This document shows, piece by piece, positions 1 through 9,037 of a DNA stretch of 64,000 bases; within the stretch, counting starts at the first letter, position 1; every line of letters begins with the position of its first letter. The stretch comes from JAIVJM01 sp963816985 (GTDB taxonomy: Bacteria > Acidobacteriota > Blastocatellia > Pyrinomonadales > Pyrinomonadaceae), in NCBI GenBank assembly GCA_963816985.1, contig CAWFMF010000004.1:1674001-1738000 (forward strand), written 5' to 3'. The notes under the pieces are model-generated. The model was not told where the DNA came from and ran no database searches. It saw only the letters and a list, made by a program, of their open reading frames with translations. A program made the translations under genes and the position numbers.

Positions 1-401
1 TTCCGCGTCGCGTCGTGCCAGTACCGGGCCCCGAAGAAGAAGGCGACGCCCAGAATCAGGCTCATGAAGAGGGGGGCGTAGAGCAGGATGGTGACGACCG
101 GGGTCTCGTCGGGCTTCTTCGAGAAGAGGATGGAGAGGATGCCGCCGACAATCGCGTAGAAGAGGACGACCGCTTTCAGAGAGAGGTCGAGGAAGAAGCG
201 GAAGTTCTCAAGGTGCTTGTCCACCTCCCACTTCAAATGTTTCAGCTCGTCGTCGGACACGCAGTCGAGTCTCTTGAAGAGCAGTTCGAGGGGCGCGGCC
301 TCCGAGGGGTCTTGCAAGTCCCAAATCTTCACGGGGTCGTTTTCGTCCCCGGTCGGCGTCGCCGTTTGAGAGGTTGCGTCGGCGGTTTTGATGAGGCTCA
401 T
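1..401 (-). CDS. Hypothetical membrane protein, C-terminus cut by window edge
   Basis: The frame starts at an ATG (399-401, read on the minus strand) preceded by a good AAGGAG site and runs off the left edge after about 133 residues. The first ~70 residues are soluble and acidic, with a helical stretch rich in Lys, Glu and His. Two hydrophobic segments follow, at about residues 72-92 and 100-125, separated by a short polar loop, so it is an inner-membrane protein with an N-terminal cytoplasmic domain. I do not recognise the family. It lies downstream of, and on the same strand as, the glycosyltransferase gene, with about 160 bases between them, and may have its own promoter (TATAAT on the minus strand near 498-503). 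Confidence 0.7.
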   Translation of the reverse strand, partial: MSLIKTADATSQTATPTGDENDPVKIWDLQDPSEAAPLELLFKRLDCVSDDELKHLKWEVDKHLENFRFFLDLSLKAVVLFYAIVGGILSILFSKKPDETPVVTILLYAPLFMSLILGVAFFFGARYWHDATR

Positions 402-497
402 CTCTCGCTCCTTTCTCGGCGGGAGGGTTGAAGGGCGGCGGCGGCGGAGGGCGCGAGGGCGCGCGTCAGTCCCCGCCGAGGGCGTGAAGAGGCCGGG

Positions 498-503
498 ATT
501 ATA
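498..503 (-). promoter_or_regulatory. Possible -10 element for the gene at 1-401
   Basis: A perfect TATAAT reads on the minus strand in the gap between the glycosyltransferase gene and the membrane-protein gene, about 95 bases before the start codon. No convincing -35 hexamer is visible 17 bases upstream in the GC-rich flank, so this is suggestive only. Confidence 0.3.
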
Positions 504-559
504 GCTCACAAGCGGGCGGCGCGACGCGAGGAAATGCGCGCGCGGGGCGCGGCTTTGAA

Positions 560-1711
560 TCAGCGCGCGAGCTTGCGCGCGAGGGTTTGCGCGAGCGGGC
601 CGACGAGGGGGGCGCGCAGGAGTTGGCCGCGCAGGCGGTTCGTGGGCGAATGCTCGAAGGCGAGCCACTGTTGGCGCATGGCCTCGCGCTCGCTCCGCAC
701 GTCGGTCGTGACACGGCGGAGGTACGCGGCGGCGGCGCGGCCTTCGGTCACAGCGTCCGAGGCGGGCGCGGCGCGGTGCTCGGCGAGGACTTCCGTGTAG
801 AGCGCGACGATCTCGTCCACCGCCTCCGTGCGCCCGGCGCGCGCGCGTATCTCGCGCGAGACCGCCGCCGCGTCCACGGCGTCGTAGCGTTCTATCTCGC
901 TCGTCAAAACTTCGGCTGTGACTTCGCGGCGCAGGGTGCGGACGCCGAAGTTGAGACGGCGGAGGTGTTCCAGCTCCTCCTTCGTGACGAGCGGCCCCGC
1001 GCCCGTCGAGTCGCAGAGCACGACCGCCGCGCCGACGGCGAGAGCTTCGAGCGCGGAGCGACCTTTGGCGAAGACGAGGTCGTAGTCGCCCAATACTTTT
1101 TCGGGCTCGTCGCATGATTTGCCCGCGCCGCTCCCCAAAACGTCCAGCTCAAGACGCGCGCGCGCGCAGGCCTCGCGCACCGCCGGAAGGTGCGTCGCCC
1201 CGCTCGCGTAGTTGCTGAAGAGGAGCGCGCGGCGCGGGCGCGTCGGAAGTGGTCGTCTGGGGAGGAAGCGTTCGAGGTCAACGAAGTTGAGGATGACGCG
1301 GACGCGCTCTTCGGGGACGGCGTGCTCGCAGACGAGCCGGTCGCGGCACACTTCGTCCACCGCCGCGTAGCGGAGGATGCGCGGGAAGAGGGGCGGCTCC
1401 TCTTCGGGCGGGAGCCAGCCGTGGCAGAAGAAGACGGCGGGGATTCCTTGGAAGTGGAGGAGCGCCGTCATCGTCTCGGCGTGGTGCTGGCCGTGGATGA
1501 TGTCGGGCGTCGAGCCGAGCCGACGGAGGTCTTCGACGACGGGGACGGTCGCGCGCCTCAACTCGCGCGCCACCTCGCCCGCGCGCGTCGTGTAGACGAC
1601 GGGCGTGTGGCCGCGCCTCTGAAGTTCGAGCGCGAGGTCGCGGACGTAAAGCTCCGTCCCGGCGCGCGGGTCGAGCGTGTTGTTGGTGATGAGGACGTTG
1701 AGCCCGGCCAT
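560..1711 (-). CDS. Glycosyltransferase, GT4-like (GT-B fold)
   Basis: A 383-residue protein that probably transfers a sugar from a nucleotide-sugar onto a surface glycan or lipid at the cytoplasmic membrane face. The N-terminal half begins with a hydrophobic strand followed by a GTELYVRDLALELQRRGH segment, typical of GT-B enzymes of the GT4 type. The C-terminal half has an FAKGRSALEALAVGAAVVLCD region matching the conserved donor-binding part of that fold. I chose the ATG at 1711 because GGAG sits nine bases upstream; a GTG five codons earlier is possible. The upstream PIG-L-like gene (1763-2632) is on the same strand 51 bases away, so the two probably form a small envelope glycan operon. 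The substrate cannot be read from sequence. Confidence 0.8.
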   Translation of the reverse strand: MAGLNVLITNNTLDPRAGTELYVRDLALELQRRGHTPVVYTTRAGEVARELRRATVPVVEDLRRLGSTPDIIHGQHHAETMTALLHFQGIPAVFFCHGWLPPEEEPPLFPRILRYAAVDEVCRDRLVCEHAVPEERVRVILNFVDLERFLPRRPLPTRPRRALLFSNYASGATHLPAVREACARARLELDVLGSGAGKSCDEPEKVLGDYDLVFAKGRSALEALAVGAAVVLCDSTGAGPLVTKEELEHLRRLNFGVRTLRREVTAEVLTSEIERYDAVDAAAVSREIRARAGRTEAVDEIVALYTEVLAEHRAAPASDAVTEGRAAAAYLRRVTTDVRSEREAMRQQWLAFEHSPTNRLRGQLLRAPLVGPLAQTLARKLAR

Positions 1712-1762
1712 CAAAGATTTCTCCACGGCCCGACGGTTGATGAAGGCCCGCGCGGCGGCGCG

Positions 1763-2632
1763 TCAGACTCTCCGCTCGACGTTCTCGCGGAGCGCGTCGG
1801 CGAGCGGGGCGAGGTGTTCGCGGTAGCGGATGACCTGCCCGTAGAGACCCTCCGCGACTCGGCGCTCGCCCTGCCGCTCGTAGAAGGGCACGTCCTCGTC
1901 GAACGGCGTGTCTTCGGGCGAGACGGGGCGCAGGCACTCGACGCGGAAGATGTCGAGCCCGTTCAACTTCGTCGCGGCGTGCTCGTCCGCGTAGAGCTTG
2001 AAGTAGTCGGCGGCGGCCTCGTGGCCTCGGCCCCGGCCTTCGAGCGAGTCGCGCGTCTCGGCGGCGAGTTCGGGGTAGAACTCGAAGGCGGCGTCGAGCT
2101 TCCGCCCGAACGTCTCTTCGTCGAGGTGGAGCCAGACGGCCCTCTCGCGTTGACTCTCGCGGCAGTGGTCGGGCCGACGCACTACGGGGTAATCGTAGCT
2201 CTCGATCTCTCGGCCCCCGGAGCGGCGGGCCAGCTCGACGGCGGCGTTCGTCAAGAGGCGACACACGTCGTGCGTCGTGTTGTAGCCCTCGGAGGCGTCG
2301 CCGACGACGCAGCCGACGCCCCCGGCGACGAACGACGCGGCCAGCTCTTCACTGAGAGCGACGAAGAGTTCGTAGTCGCGCCGGAGCAGCGCGTCGTAGA
2401 CTTCGAGGTCGGTGAAGCGCCCGTAGACGGGCGCGGGCCGGAGGCCGAACTTTTGCAGGTAGCGGCTGGTCGAGGCGATGCGCGGCTGGCCCGCGTGCCC
2501 CGAACCGTCCGTCAGGATGAAGACCTGCGGGCGCTCGCGTTCGAGCCACCCGTGGAGACGCACCTCGTGGCCGGGGTGCGCGACGACGACGGCTGCGCTG
2601 TTGCCGTTCGTTGCGGTTGGGGGAATCTGCAA
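1763..2632 (-). CDS. PIG-L/LmbE-like protein with degenerate metal motif
   Basis: A 289-residue protein whose N-terminus (VVVAHPGHEVRLHGWL, then VFILTDGSG) resembles PIG-L/LmbE N-acetylglucosamine deacetylases, which carry an AHPDDE zinc motif. Here that motif reads AHPGHE, so the usual Asp-Asp pair is changed and the activity is doubtful. A later GDASEGYNTTHD stretch is conserved-looking and could hold other ligands. The start is a TTG (2630-2632 on the minus strand) with no good ribosome site; no better start lies nearby. The glycosyltransferase gene follows 51 bases downstream, which fits a role in modifying a glycan or glycolipid. Family assignment is tentative. Confidence 0.55.
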   Translation of the reverse strand: MQIPPTATNGNSAAVVVAHPGHEVRLHGWLERERPQVFILTDGSGHAGQPRIASTSRYLQKFGLRPAPVYGRFTDLEVYDALLRRDYELFVALSEELAASFVAGGVGCVVGDASEGYNTTHDVCRLLTNAAVELARRSGGREIESYDYPVVRRPDHCRESQRERAVWLHLDEETFGRKLDAAFEFYPELAAETRDSLEGRGRGHEAAADYFKLYADEHAATKLNGLDIFRVECLRPVSPEDTPFDEDVPFYERQGERRVAEGLYGQVIRYREHLAPLADALRENVERRV

Positions 2633-2723
2633 TATTTTAAAAGACCACCGGGAACCGTTTGGGAAAGAACGCGAGGCGACTGTTACGACGCGCCCATTCT
2701 GTCAAAGAGCGGCGTTTAGGACA

Positions 2724-2836
2724 AGGATGAAGGATGAGGGATGAAGGATGAAGGAAATGCTGTTTCAAATCTAAGACTTGAGACTTGAGATTTGGGTTGG
2801 TCTTTCTTCATCCCTTATCCTTCATCCTTCATCCCT
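2724..2836. repeat. Long hairpin, GGATGAA word family
   Basis: The left arm (2724-2755) is built of tandem GGATGAA-type words and pairs with the right arm (2802-2836) made of the complementary TTCATCC words. The loop holds a second small palindrome of a different word (AGACTTGAG), flanked by CAAATCT and AGATTTG. It lies between the divergent PIG-L-like and PDZ genes. Confidence 0.8.
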
Positions 2837-2926
2837 CCGCTGCTCCGGCGGAAAATTTCGGAACCGGCCACGGCGCGCGCGCGTGCAAGGGGATGGAAAA
2901 TTCTCTCTCTGGAGGTTTCTCGTGCC

Positions 2927-4022
2927 ATGAATAGAAAAGCTCTGCTCTCTCTGACCGCCGTCCTCGCCCTCGCCCCTTCGATGTCGGCGCGCGCGCAGCA
3001 GGCGGCCCCGCCCGCCGCGCCTTCCGCGCCCACAATCGTAGCCGCGCCCTCGCCCTTCGGCTTCGCCTCGACCTTCTTCGCCCCCGACAACTTCCTCGGC
3101 GTCGTCGTCGAGGAGGTGACGCGCGAGAACATGGGCCGCTACGGGCTGTCCGGCGGCGAGCCGCGCGGCGTCGGCGTCCAATCCGTCGTCAAGGGCAGCC
3201 CCGCCGAGCGCGCGGGCCTGCGCGAAAAGGATGTCATCGTCCGCTTCGACGGCGAGGCGGTGACGAGCGTGCGCAAGCTCAACCGACTTGATAGACGAAT
3301 CTTCGCCGGAGCATCAGGCGAGCCTGACGGTCTTGCGCGGCGGCTCGGAGCAGCAGGTCTCGGTGACGCTCGGCAAGCAGGAAGGCTTCGCCCCCGCCAT
3401 CGGGCAGGGCTTCGAAAGGGACTTCGGCGCGCTCGCCGAGCGATACCGTGGCGACTCCGACCAGAACCGTCGCCGCGCCGAAGAGCTGAACCGCAGCGCC
3501 GAAGAACTGCGCCGGAGGGCCGAAGAGATGCAGCGCAACAACCCCGGCGGCAACTACTTCTTCAACGTCGGCGCGGGACGCCGCATCGGCATCACCTCCA
3601 GCCCGCTCGGACAGCAGCTCGCCGAATTCTTCGGCGTCCAGAAGGGCGTGCTCGTCAACTCGGTCGTGGATAAGAGTCCCGCCGAGAAGGCCGGACTGAA
3701 GGCGGGAGACGTGATTGTCGAGGCCGACGGCGAGCAGGTCGGCGACTCCGACGACCTCACGCGCGCGCTCAACAAAAAGGATGAGGGCGAGGTCACGCTC
3801 TCGGTCTACCGCGACCGCAAGCAGCGCACCGTCCGCGTGACGCCCGAACGCCGCCAGCCGCAATCGTTCCAGTTCGGCCCCGGACAGATTTACAACATCC
3901 CGCCCGTCGCCGCCGTGGCTCCCCGCGCGCCCCGCGCCGCGCGAGCGCCCCGCGCGCCCATGATGCCCCGCATCGTCGTGCCGCCCATGCGCATGTTCCG
4001 TGGGACTGGCCGGATGATGTAA
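2927..4022 (+). CDS. Exported double-PDZ protein, frameshifted
   Basis: It begins at ATG 2927 (GGAGG at 2911-2915) with a signal peptide (about 22 residues, ending ARAQQ). A first PDZ domain covers roughly residues 55-140, then comes a charged helical stretch rich in RRRAEEL repeats, a second PDZ domain (GVLVNSVVDKSPAEKAGLKAGDVI) and an Ala/Pro/Arg-rich tail. No trypsin-like catalytic domain is present, so it is probably a periplasmic scaffold or regulator rather than a DegP-type protease. The frame breaks inside the first PDZ domain: one extra base at about 3287-3290 moves the reading from ...RKLNRL into IDESSPEHQASLTV. Joining the frames restores a continuous domain, so this is either an indel error or a recent inactivation. 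Confidence 0.8.
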
Positions 4023-4054
4023 GGCCGTCGGGCCGGACGGACGCCGTACTGTTG

Positions 4055-4329
4055 AGCCCCGCGAGGGGCGTGGAAAATTAGCCGGGGGTCAGCCGGAGGA
4101 GTGAGCCGAAGGCGAGCGACGAAGGCGCAGCCCCCGGAATACGGTTCGATTAAAAACATCTCGCCCCGGCAGGGGCGACGGAAACGTCGTGGTGAACATT
4201 CAACACGTCCGTTCCCGCGCCCCTGCCGGGGCGAGATGTTTTTATGTTGGGCTATTCCGGGGGTTGCGTTCGGACGCTCGCGCGTCCTCACTCACCCCCG
4301 GCTAATTTCCCAAGCCCCTCGCGGGGCTT
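4055..4329. repeat. Large nested palindrome, GCCCC-NNN-GGGGC type
   Basis: This fills the gap between the PDZ gene and the minus-strand gene ending at 4353. The arms are collinear complements. An outer GCCCCGCGAGGGGC mini-palindrome pairs with GCCCCTCGCGGGGC, then AAATTAGCCGGGGGT with ACCCCCGGCTAATTT, and an inner AACATCTCGCCCCGGCAGG with its complement. The loop is about 50 bases. A cognate element with the same architecture is at 14321-14535. Confidence 0.85.
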
Positions 4330-4352
4330 CGGAACGTCCCTTCACCACGCTG

Positions 4353-6218
4353 TCATTTCTTCTCCGCCAGCTTCTTCTTCTCGGCCAGCGCCTCGCGGTA
4401 CGCGCCGCCGCTCAGCTCGCCGAGGCCGATGGCGGCGTCAAACTCGCGCTGCGCTTCTTCCGTGCGCTCGAAGAAGGCGAGGATGCGACCGCTGGCGACG
4501 TGCGCGCGCGAGAGCAAAGCCTTGTCTTCGGGCGAGGCGAAGAGCACGGCCTGACGGAAGTGCGCGAGCGCGCTCGTCAGCCGCTGCTCCTGCACCTCCT
4601 CGTCGAAGGCGTCGTTGGCCGAGAGCATCACCGCCTGTCCGAGCCCGAAGTAGACGCGCGGCTCTTCGCGGTATGTGTCCTTGAGCGCGAGCAGCCGCGC
4701 CTCGGCGTCCGTGTAGTTCTTCAGCCGCAGAAGCTCGTCCACGTCGCTGAGGCTCTTGATGAGCGCCGCGCGGCGCTCGTCCGTCGGCCCGCCCGCCGTC
4801 GCGTCGGCCTCCCTCGCGGCCAACGCGGCCTTGCGCGCCGCCGCATGGCGCGTCACCGCGTCGGCGTACTCGGCGGGCCGTCGCAGCTCGCGCGCGGCGT
4901 TGACGCCGGTCAGCATGTCGGGGACGAAGTTCGAGATGTCGAAGCCGGAGCCTTCGAAGCCGCGCAGTTGCTCGGCCATGTAGAAGGAGAGGACGCCGCC
5001 GCGCTCGTAAGCCTCGGCGAGACGGGCGATAGATTCATCCTCGATGGCCGACTGCTTCGCCTTCGATTCTCGGAGCGCGGCGTCGCGCGCCGAGGCGTCC
5101 GACCCGGCGGCCTGGAGCCGCGCGCTCGTCTCAAGTTGCAGGGCGCGCAGCCGCGCCGACTCGTCCATCCGCGCGTCGGCGGCGGCGACCATCGAGCGCG
5201 AGGTGGCGAGGAAAATGTCCGGCGTCACGTCGCGCCCTTTGCGCGCGCGCTCGGCGTCGAGGAGCTGCTTAATCTCAGGCCGCTTGGCCGCGACCTCCCG
5301 GCTGAAGCGCGCGACGAGCGGGTCAACGACGTACTGGATGTAGCCGCGCCGCAGCTCGGAAGAGCGCGGGTCGGTGCCGACGGGGACGACGGCGAAGTAG
5401 TCGTCGCGGACGACGCGGAAGTTGATCGCGCCGGGCGCGGCCAGAAGGTCGGGCACGATGATGAAGCGGCGCTGCTGCTCGCGCAGGACGGGCGCTCGCT
5501 TCTCCTGCTTCTTGTCGCCTTTGGGCGCTGTTGTCTGCGGCGTCTCGACGCGCTCGAAGAAGATGGTTTCGGGCCGCGTGTTGAAGTAGTTGAGCACGGA
5601 GCGCGCCATCTCGACGGCGGGGACGCGCAGGCGGTCGCCCTCGGCGCGGTGCATCTGGAGATAGTCGGGGAGCCGCTCCTTTACTGATGACTGGCGGAAG
5701 AACTCGCGCGTCAGCGGCACGAAGTCGAGCACGTCGAGGATGCTCGAAGGGAGGTCGTCCGAGCGCGGCGGGGCTTCGAAGTCGGGCGGCTGGCCGATGG
5801 TGTAGGCCAGAGAGACATAGCGCGCCGACTGGTCGGCGGGCGTCGCCTGTAGCTCGCGCAGCCGGTAGCGCTCGTAAAAATCTTTCATCCGCGCGCGCAG
5901 CGCCGGGTCGAGTCCCGCGAGGTCTCGGCGGACGACGCCGCGGAAGGCCGAAGGCTCGACGCCCCTCGGCGTCGGGTCCCAACCGGCGGCTTCGAGCGCG
6001 GCCATCAAGACGACGAGCCGCGAGTCGGGCGCGATGTGGACGCCGTAGTCCGAGAGGTCTGGGCGCGTCTCGACGGGGCGTCTCGGCTGCTGCGGCGCAG
6101 GCGTCGGCTGCGGCTTCGCGCCCTGCGCGTCGGACGCCTGCGGCCTCGTCTGGGCGAACGCGGCGCACTGCAAACAGAGGAGGGCCGCGAGGGTCAGGTT
6201 ACAAAACTGCTTCGTCAT
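4353..6218 (-). CDS. Exported protein of unknown function with TPR-like C-terminus
   Basis: A 621-residue protein starting at ATG 6218 with a signal peptide (cleavage near AFAQ) followed by a Gln/Pro-rich linker (about residues 25-50). The middle (about 60-450) is alpha-helical and charged with no motif I recognise. The C-terminal ~130 residues have the spacing of tetratricopeptide repeats (for example the LKNYTDAEARLLALKDTY and LAHFRQAVLFASPEDKALL segments). This suggests a periplasmic or outer-membrane-associated protein-interaction role. It is flanked by hairpin repeats on both sides and shows no sign of an operon with its neighbours. Confidence 0.75.
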   Translation of the reverse strand: MTKQFCNLTLAALLCLQCAAFAQTRPQASDAQGAKPQPTPAPQQPRRPVETRPDLSDYGVHIAPDSRLVVLMAALEAAGWDPTPRGVEPSAFRGVVRRDLAGLDPALRARMKDFYERYRLRELQATPADQSARYVSLAYTIGQPPDFEAPPRSDDLPSSILDVLDFVPLTREFFRQSSVKERLPDYLQMHRAEGDRLRVPAVEMARSVLNYFNTRPETIFFERVETPQTTAPKGDKKQEKRAPVLREQQRRFIIVPDLLAAPGAINFRVVRDDYFAVVPVGTDPRSSELRRGYIQYVVDPLVARFSREVAAKRPEIKQLLDAERARKGRDVTPDIFLATSRSMVAAADARMDESARLRALQLETSARLQAAGSDASARDAALRESKAKQSAIEDESIARLAEAYERGGVLSFYMAEQLRGFEGSGFDISNFVPDMLTGVNAARELRRPAEYADAVTRHAAARKAALAAREADATAGGPTDERRAALIKSLSDVDELLRLKNYTDAEARLLALKDTYREEPRVYFGLGQAVMLSANDAFDEEVQEQRLTSALAHFRQAVLFASPEDKALLSRAHVASGRILAFFERTEEAQREFDAAIGLGELSGGAYREALAEKKKLAEKK

Positions 6219-6495
6219 ACATTTTTCGGGTGGAGAAAAGCCGTCAATCGTGAATCGTTTAGGAGAACCGCCTGTAGAGATGCCCGCCTCCGCGCGCCGG
6301 ATGCCTTAACTTTCGAGCACGGCGCGCAAAGGTCGTAGGTTAACAGGCCGGGCGGCCAGCGAACAAACGACGGGGAGCGTCGTCGCCATAATGGTTTGGA
6401 GTCCGGGGAGGGGCGGGAAAGCTGCGGGGAAGCCGACCGAAAAAGCGAGCGCCGTCCGCTCCGGCGGGTCGTCACCCACGAGCAGACGGCGAAAA

Positions 6496-6578
6496 AGCCG
6501 TGACGGGTAAACCGTGACAGGTGACAGGAGAAAACCTGTCTTCCTCCCGTCACGGTCTACGGTTCACGGTTCACGGTT
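6496..6578. repeat. Long hairpin, ACCGTGA word family (copy 1)
   Basis: The left arm has GCCGTGACGGG and ACCGTGACAGG words ending in GGTGACAGGAG. The right arm is the complement, with three GGTTCACGG-type words. Loop about 10 bases. Other copies of the family are at 26791, 47231 and 63311. It abuts the stop codon of the STAS gene. Confidence 0.85.
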
Positions 6579-6924
6579 ATTTGAAGCTGTTGAGAGCGGT
6601 GGCCTCGTCGTCGTAGGTGTCGAAGACGGTCAGGAGCTTGGTGATGCCCAAAAGGTCTTGAATCTTCTGGGTGAGGTTGAGGAGCTTGAGCTGCCCGCCC
6701 TCGCGCCCGATGGTCGTGTAGCTGGAGACCAGCTCGCCGATGCCGCTCGAATCCACGTAGCCGACGCCGCCGAGGTTCAAGAGAATCTTCTTCTTGCCTT
6801 CTTCGAGCAGGCGACGGATGGCGCTGCGCACCGAGACGCTGCCCTCGCCGATGGTGATCTTGCCTTCCATGTCGAGGATCGTCACGTCCCCGGCCTGACG
6901 CTCTCTGATGTTCAGTTCAGCCAT
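6577..6924 (-). CDS. Anti-anti-sigma factor, STAS domain (RsbV/SpoIIAA type)
   Basis: A 115-residue single-domain protein. STAS proteins of this type bind and inhibit a kinase/anti-sigma partner when unphosphorylated. The phosphorylatable serine lies in the conserved YVDSSGIGEL motif (about residues 56-65), and length and pattern match the family. It starts at ATG 6924 with AAGGAG ten bases upstream. The RsbW-like kinase gene (7028-7441) lies just upstream on the same strand, so the two form a partner-switching pair controlling an alternative sigma factor or another output. The only thing between them is a TTTTCAG-word hairpin (6941-7031). Confidence 0.9.
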   Translation of the reverse strand: MAELNIRERQAGDVTILDMEGKITIGEGSVSVRSAIRRLLEEGKKKILLNLGGVGYVDSSGIGELVSSYTTIGREGGQLKLLNLTQKIQDLLGITKLLTVFDTYDDEATALNSFK

Positions 6925-6940
6925 TGCGAAAAGTCTCCTT

Positions 6941-7031
6941 GAATAAAAGTTTTCAGTTTTCAGTTTTCAGTTTTCAGACTCAGCTTTTGTTCTCGCTGGA
7001 AACTGAAAACTGAAAACTGAAAACTTTTTAT
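6941..7031. repeat. Long hairpin, TTTTCAG word family (copy 1)
   Basis: The left arm is AATAAAAG followed by four tandem TTTTCAG words. The right arm is four complementary words ending CTTTTTATTT, with a loop of about 22 bases. The hairpin sits within the two-gene rsbW-rsbV unit and is nearly perfect. A second copy is at 25055-25173. Confidence 0.9.
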
Positions 7032-7441
7032 TTCCTCTTCGTCATGCGGACCACGGTGCCGCCCTGCGGGTGCTGCTCCCAACTCACGTCGTCCATGAAG
7101 TTTCGCATGAAGAGGATACCACGCCCGGAAGTTTTGAGGAGGTTCTGCTCGGCGGTCGGGTCGGCGACCGAGGCCGGGTCGAAGCCCTCGCCGCGGTCGC
7201 GGACGGTGATGACCATCTCCGTGCCGGAACTCGTCAGTCCCACCTCGACCGACTTCCCCTCGTCCCGGCGGTTGCCGTGCAGCACGGCGTTGGTGACCGC
7301 CTCGCGGACGGCCATCTCGACGCCGAACAAAGCGTCCTCGCCGAGCCCCGCGCGCCGCGCGGCGTCCGTGGCCGCCGCCGTCGCTTCGGAGATGGCCTCG
7401 ATACGACTCGCAAAAATCAGTTCGACGGTCTCTTCAGTCAC
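7028..7441 (-). CDS. Anti-sigma regulatory kinase, HATPase (RsbW/SpoIIAB type)
   Basis: A 137-residue GHKL ATPase-fold protein. It shows the N-box (AVREAVTNAVLHGN), the G1 box (DRGEGFDP) and the G2 box (TSGRGILFMRNFMDD), in the order expected for RsbW-type serine kinases. These sequester a sigma factor and phosphorylate the STAS antagonist encoded next door. The start is a GTG at 7441. No sigma factor gene is adjacent, so the target lies elsewhere. Its G2 region resembles the kinase domain of the receiver fusion at 35681-36571, which may feed the same or a parallel pathway. Confidence 0.88.
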   Translation of the reverse strand: MTEETVELIFASRIEAISEATAAATDAARRAGLGEDALFGVEMAVREAVTNAVLHGNRRDEGKSVEVGLTSSGTEMVITVRDRGEGFDPASVADPTAEQNLLKTSGRGILFMRNFMDDVSWEQHPQGGTVVRMTKRK

Positions 7442-7690
7442 TGCTGCTTAAAAGACTGGCGCTCGCTGCGGCGTCGCGGCCCGCCTCGGCCTGAGGGTCG
7501 GCCTGCCGCCCCGCCACTCCTGAAACACTGTGGATGCCAACTGGAAGCCTGCACGTAGTAACACGCCCGCCGCACGCCTGTCAAGAAACGCAAGGGAAGG
7601 GGGGCGAGGGGGCGCGCGCCGGAAAAAAGTTTGACGAAAGACGCGCCTTCATCCCTCGCGCGCCGCCCGTCCATCACTTAGAATCGGGCC

Positions 7691-9037
7691 ATGAGAATCG
7701 AACCGGCGAAGCGCCTGCGCGGTCGCCTCAAAGGGCTGCCCGGCGACAAGTCGGTCTCGCACCGCGCAGCCATCATCGCGGCCCTCGCGCGCGGCGAGAC
7801 GCGCGTCAGAAACTACTCGACGAGCGAGGACTGCGCCGCGACGCTCCGCTGCCTCCGAGAGCTTGGCGTCAACATCCAGCGCGAAGGGAATGAAGTGACC
7901 GTCGAGGGCGCGGCCAACGCCGACGGCCAAGCGGTCTTGCGTCCGTCCGCCGCGCCGCTCGACTGCGGCAACAGCGGGACGACGATGCGCCTGCTCGCGG
8001 GCCTGCTCGCGGGCCAGCCCTTCGAGTCCACGCTCACGGGCGACGCCTCACTCAGCCAAAGGCCGATGCGCCGCGTCATCAATCCGCTTGAACAGATGGG
8101 CGCGAGCGTCGCGTCGGAAGACGGCCACGCGCCGCTCCGCATCCGAGGGCGTCGGCCTCTGGACGCTATCTCTTACGAGATGACCGTCGCCAGCGCGCAG
8201 GTCAAGTCGTGCGTCCTGCTCGCCGGACTCTTCGCGCAAGGCGTGACGCGCGTCACGGAGCCGCACGCGGGGACGCGCGACCACACCGAGAAGATGCTCC
8301 GCTGGTTCGGCGTCCCCGTCCGCGTCGAGCTGCTGAACGACCTCGAAGAGACGAAGGGGCGCGTCGTCTCGGTCGAAGGCGGAGCGACGCCCTCGGCCTG
8401 TAACCTCGAAGTGCCGGGCGACATCTCTTCGGCGGCCTTCCTCGTCGCGGCGGCGGCGGTGCTCCCCGGCTCCGAGCTTGAGATTACAGGCGTCGGCCTC
8501 AACCCGACGCGCGCGCAGGTGCTCACGGCGCTTCAAAACCTCGGCGCGCGGATTCGGACTGAAGGCGTGCGCGAGCGTTGCAACGAGCCGGTCGGCGAAA
8601 TCCTCGTCAGCGGCGACCCGCGCGGCCTCGCGCCGGAGGGCGCGGGCGCGAACGTCCTCGGCGGCCCCTCCATCGCGCAGTTGATTGACGAGCTGCCGGT
8701 GCTCGCCGTCGTCGGGTCGCAGGCCGAGGGCGGTTTGGAGATTCGAGACGCCGGAGAGCTGCGCGTCAAAGAGTCAGACCGCATCGGCGCGACCGTCCGG
8801 AACCTGCGCGCGATGGGCGCGGAGGTCGAGGAGTTCGACGACGGCCTGCGCGTCAAGGGGCGCACGCGTTTGCGCGGCGCGCGGCTCGACGCGGGCGGCG
8901 ACCACCGTATCGCGATGGCCTTTACGGTCGCCGCGCTCGTCGCCGAGGGCGCGTCCGAAATCGAAGGCGCGCGCGAGTGCGTCGGCGTCTCCTTTCCCGA
9001 ATTCTTCGACCTCCTCGAATCCGTCGTTGAAAGATGA
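7691..9037 (+). CDS. aroA: 3-phosphoshikimate 1-carboxyvinyltransferase (EPSP synthase)
   Basis: A 448-residue enzyme of the shikimate pathway that joins phosphoenolpyruvate to shikimate 3-phosphate in the cytoplasm. Visible motifs include GDKSVSHRAAI at the N-terminus, the LDCGNSGTTMRLLAGLLA substrate/PEP-binding segment (about residue 97) and DASLSQRPMRRV. Near the C-terminus are the conserved RVKESDRI and DHRIAMAF segments. Length matches the family. The start ATG 7691 has no Shine-Dalgarno, but a TAGAAT lies only six bases upstream, so the message may be leaderless. The next gene, shikimate kinase, overlaps the stop by four bases (ATGA), giving a coupled aroA-aroK pair in reverse pathway order. 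Confidence 0.95.
   Translation: MRIEPAKRLRGRLKGLPGDKSVSHRAAIIAALARGETRVRNYSTSEDCAATLRCLRELGVNIQREGNEVTVEGAANADGQAVLRPSAAPLDCGNSGTTMRLLAGLLAGQPFESTLTGDASLSQRPMRRVINPLEQMGASVASEDGHAPLRIRGRRPLDAISYEMTVASAQVKSCVLLAGLFAQGVTRVTEPHAGTRDHTEKMLRWFGVPVRVELLNDLEETKGRVVSVEGGATPSACNLEVPGDISSAAFLVAAAAVLPGSELEITGVGLNPTRAQVLTALQNLGARIRTEGVRERCNEPVGEILVSGDPRGLAPEGAGANVLGGPSIAQLIDELPVLAVVGSQAEGGLEIRDAGELRVKESDRIGATVRNLRAMGAEVEEFDDGLRVKGRTRLRGARLDAGGDHRIAMAFTVAALVAEGASEIEGARECVGVSFPEFFDLLESVVER

Noticed and set aside
1190..2719. Very long open frame (about 509 codons) on the plus strand
   Set aside because: It lies antisense to the glycosyltransferase and PIG-L-like genes; composition is Arg/Val/Glu-rich nonsense with no motif, as expected in high-GC DNA where the opposite strand lacks stops.
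4101..5687. Long plus-strand frame beginning with ISPRQGR-like residues
   Set aside because: Its start is translation of the nested palindrome and the rest is antisense to the TPR-tailed exported protein.
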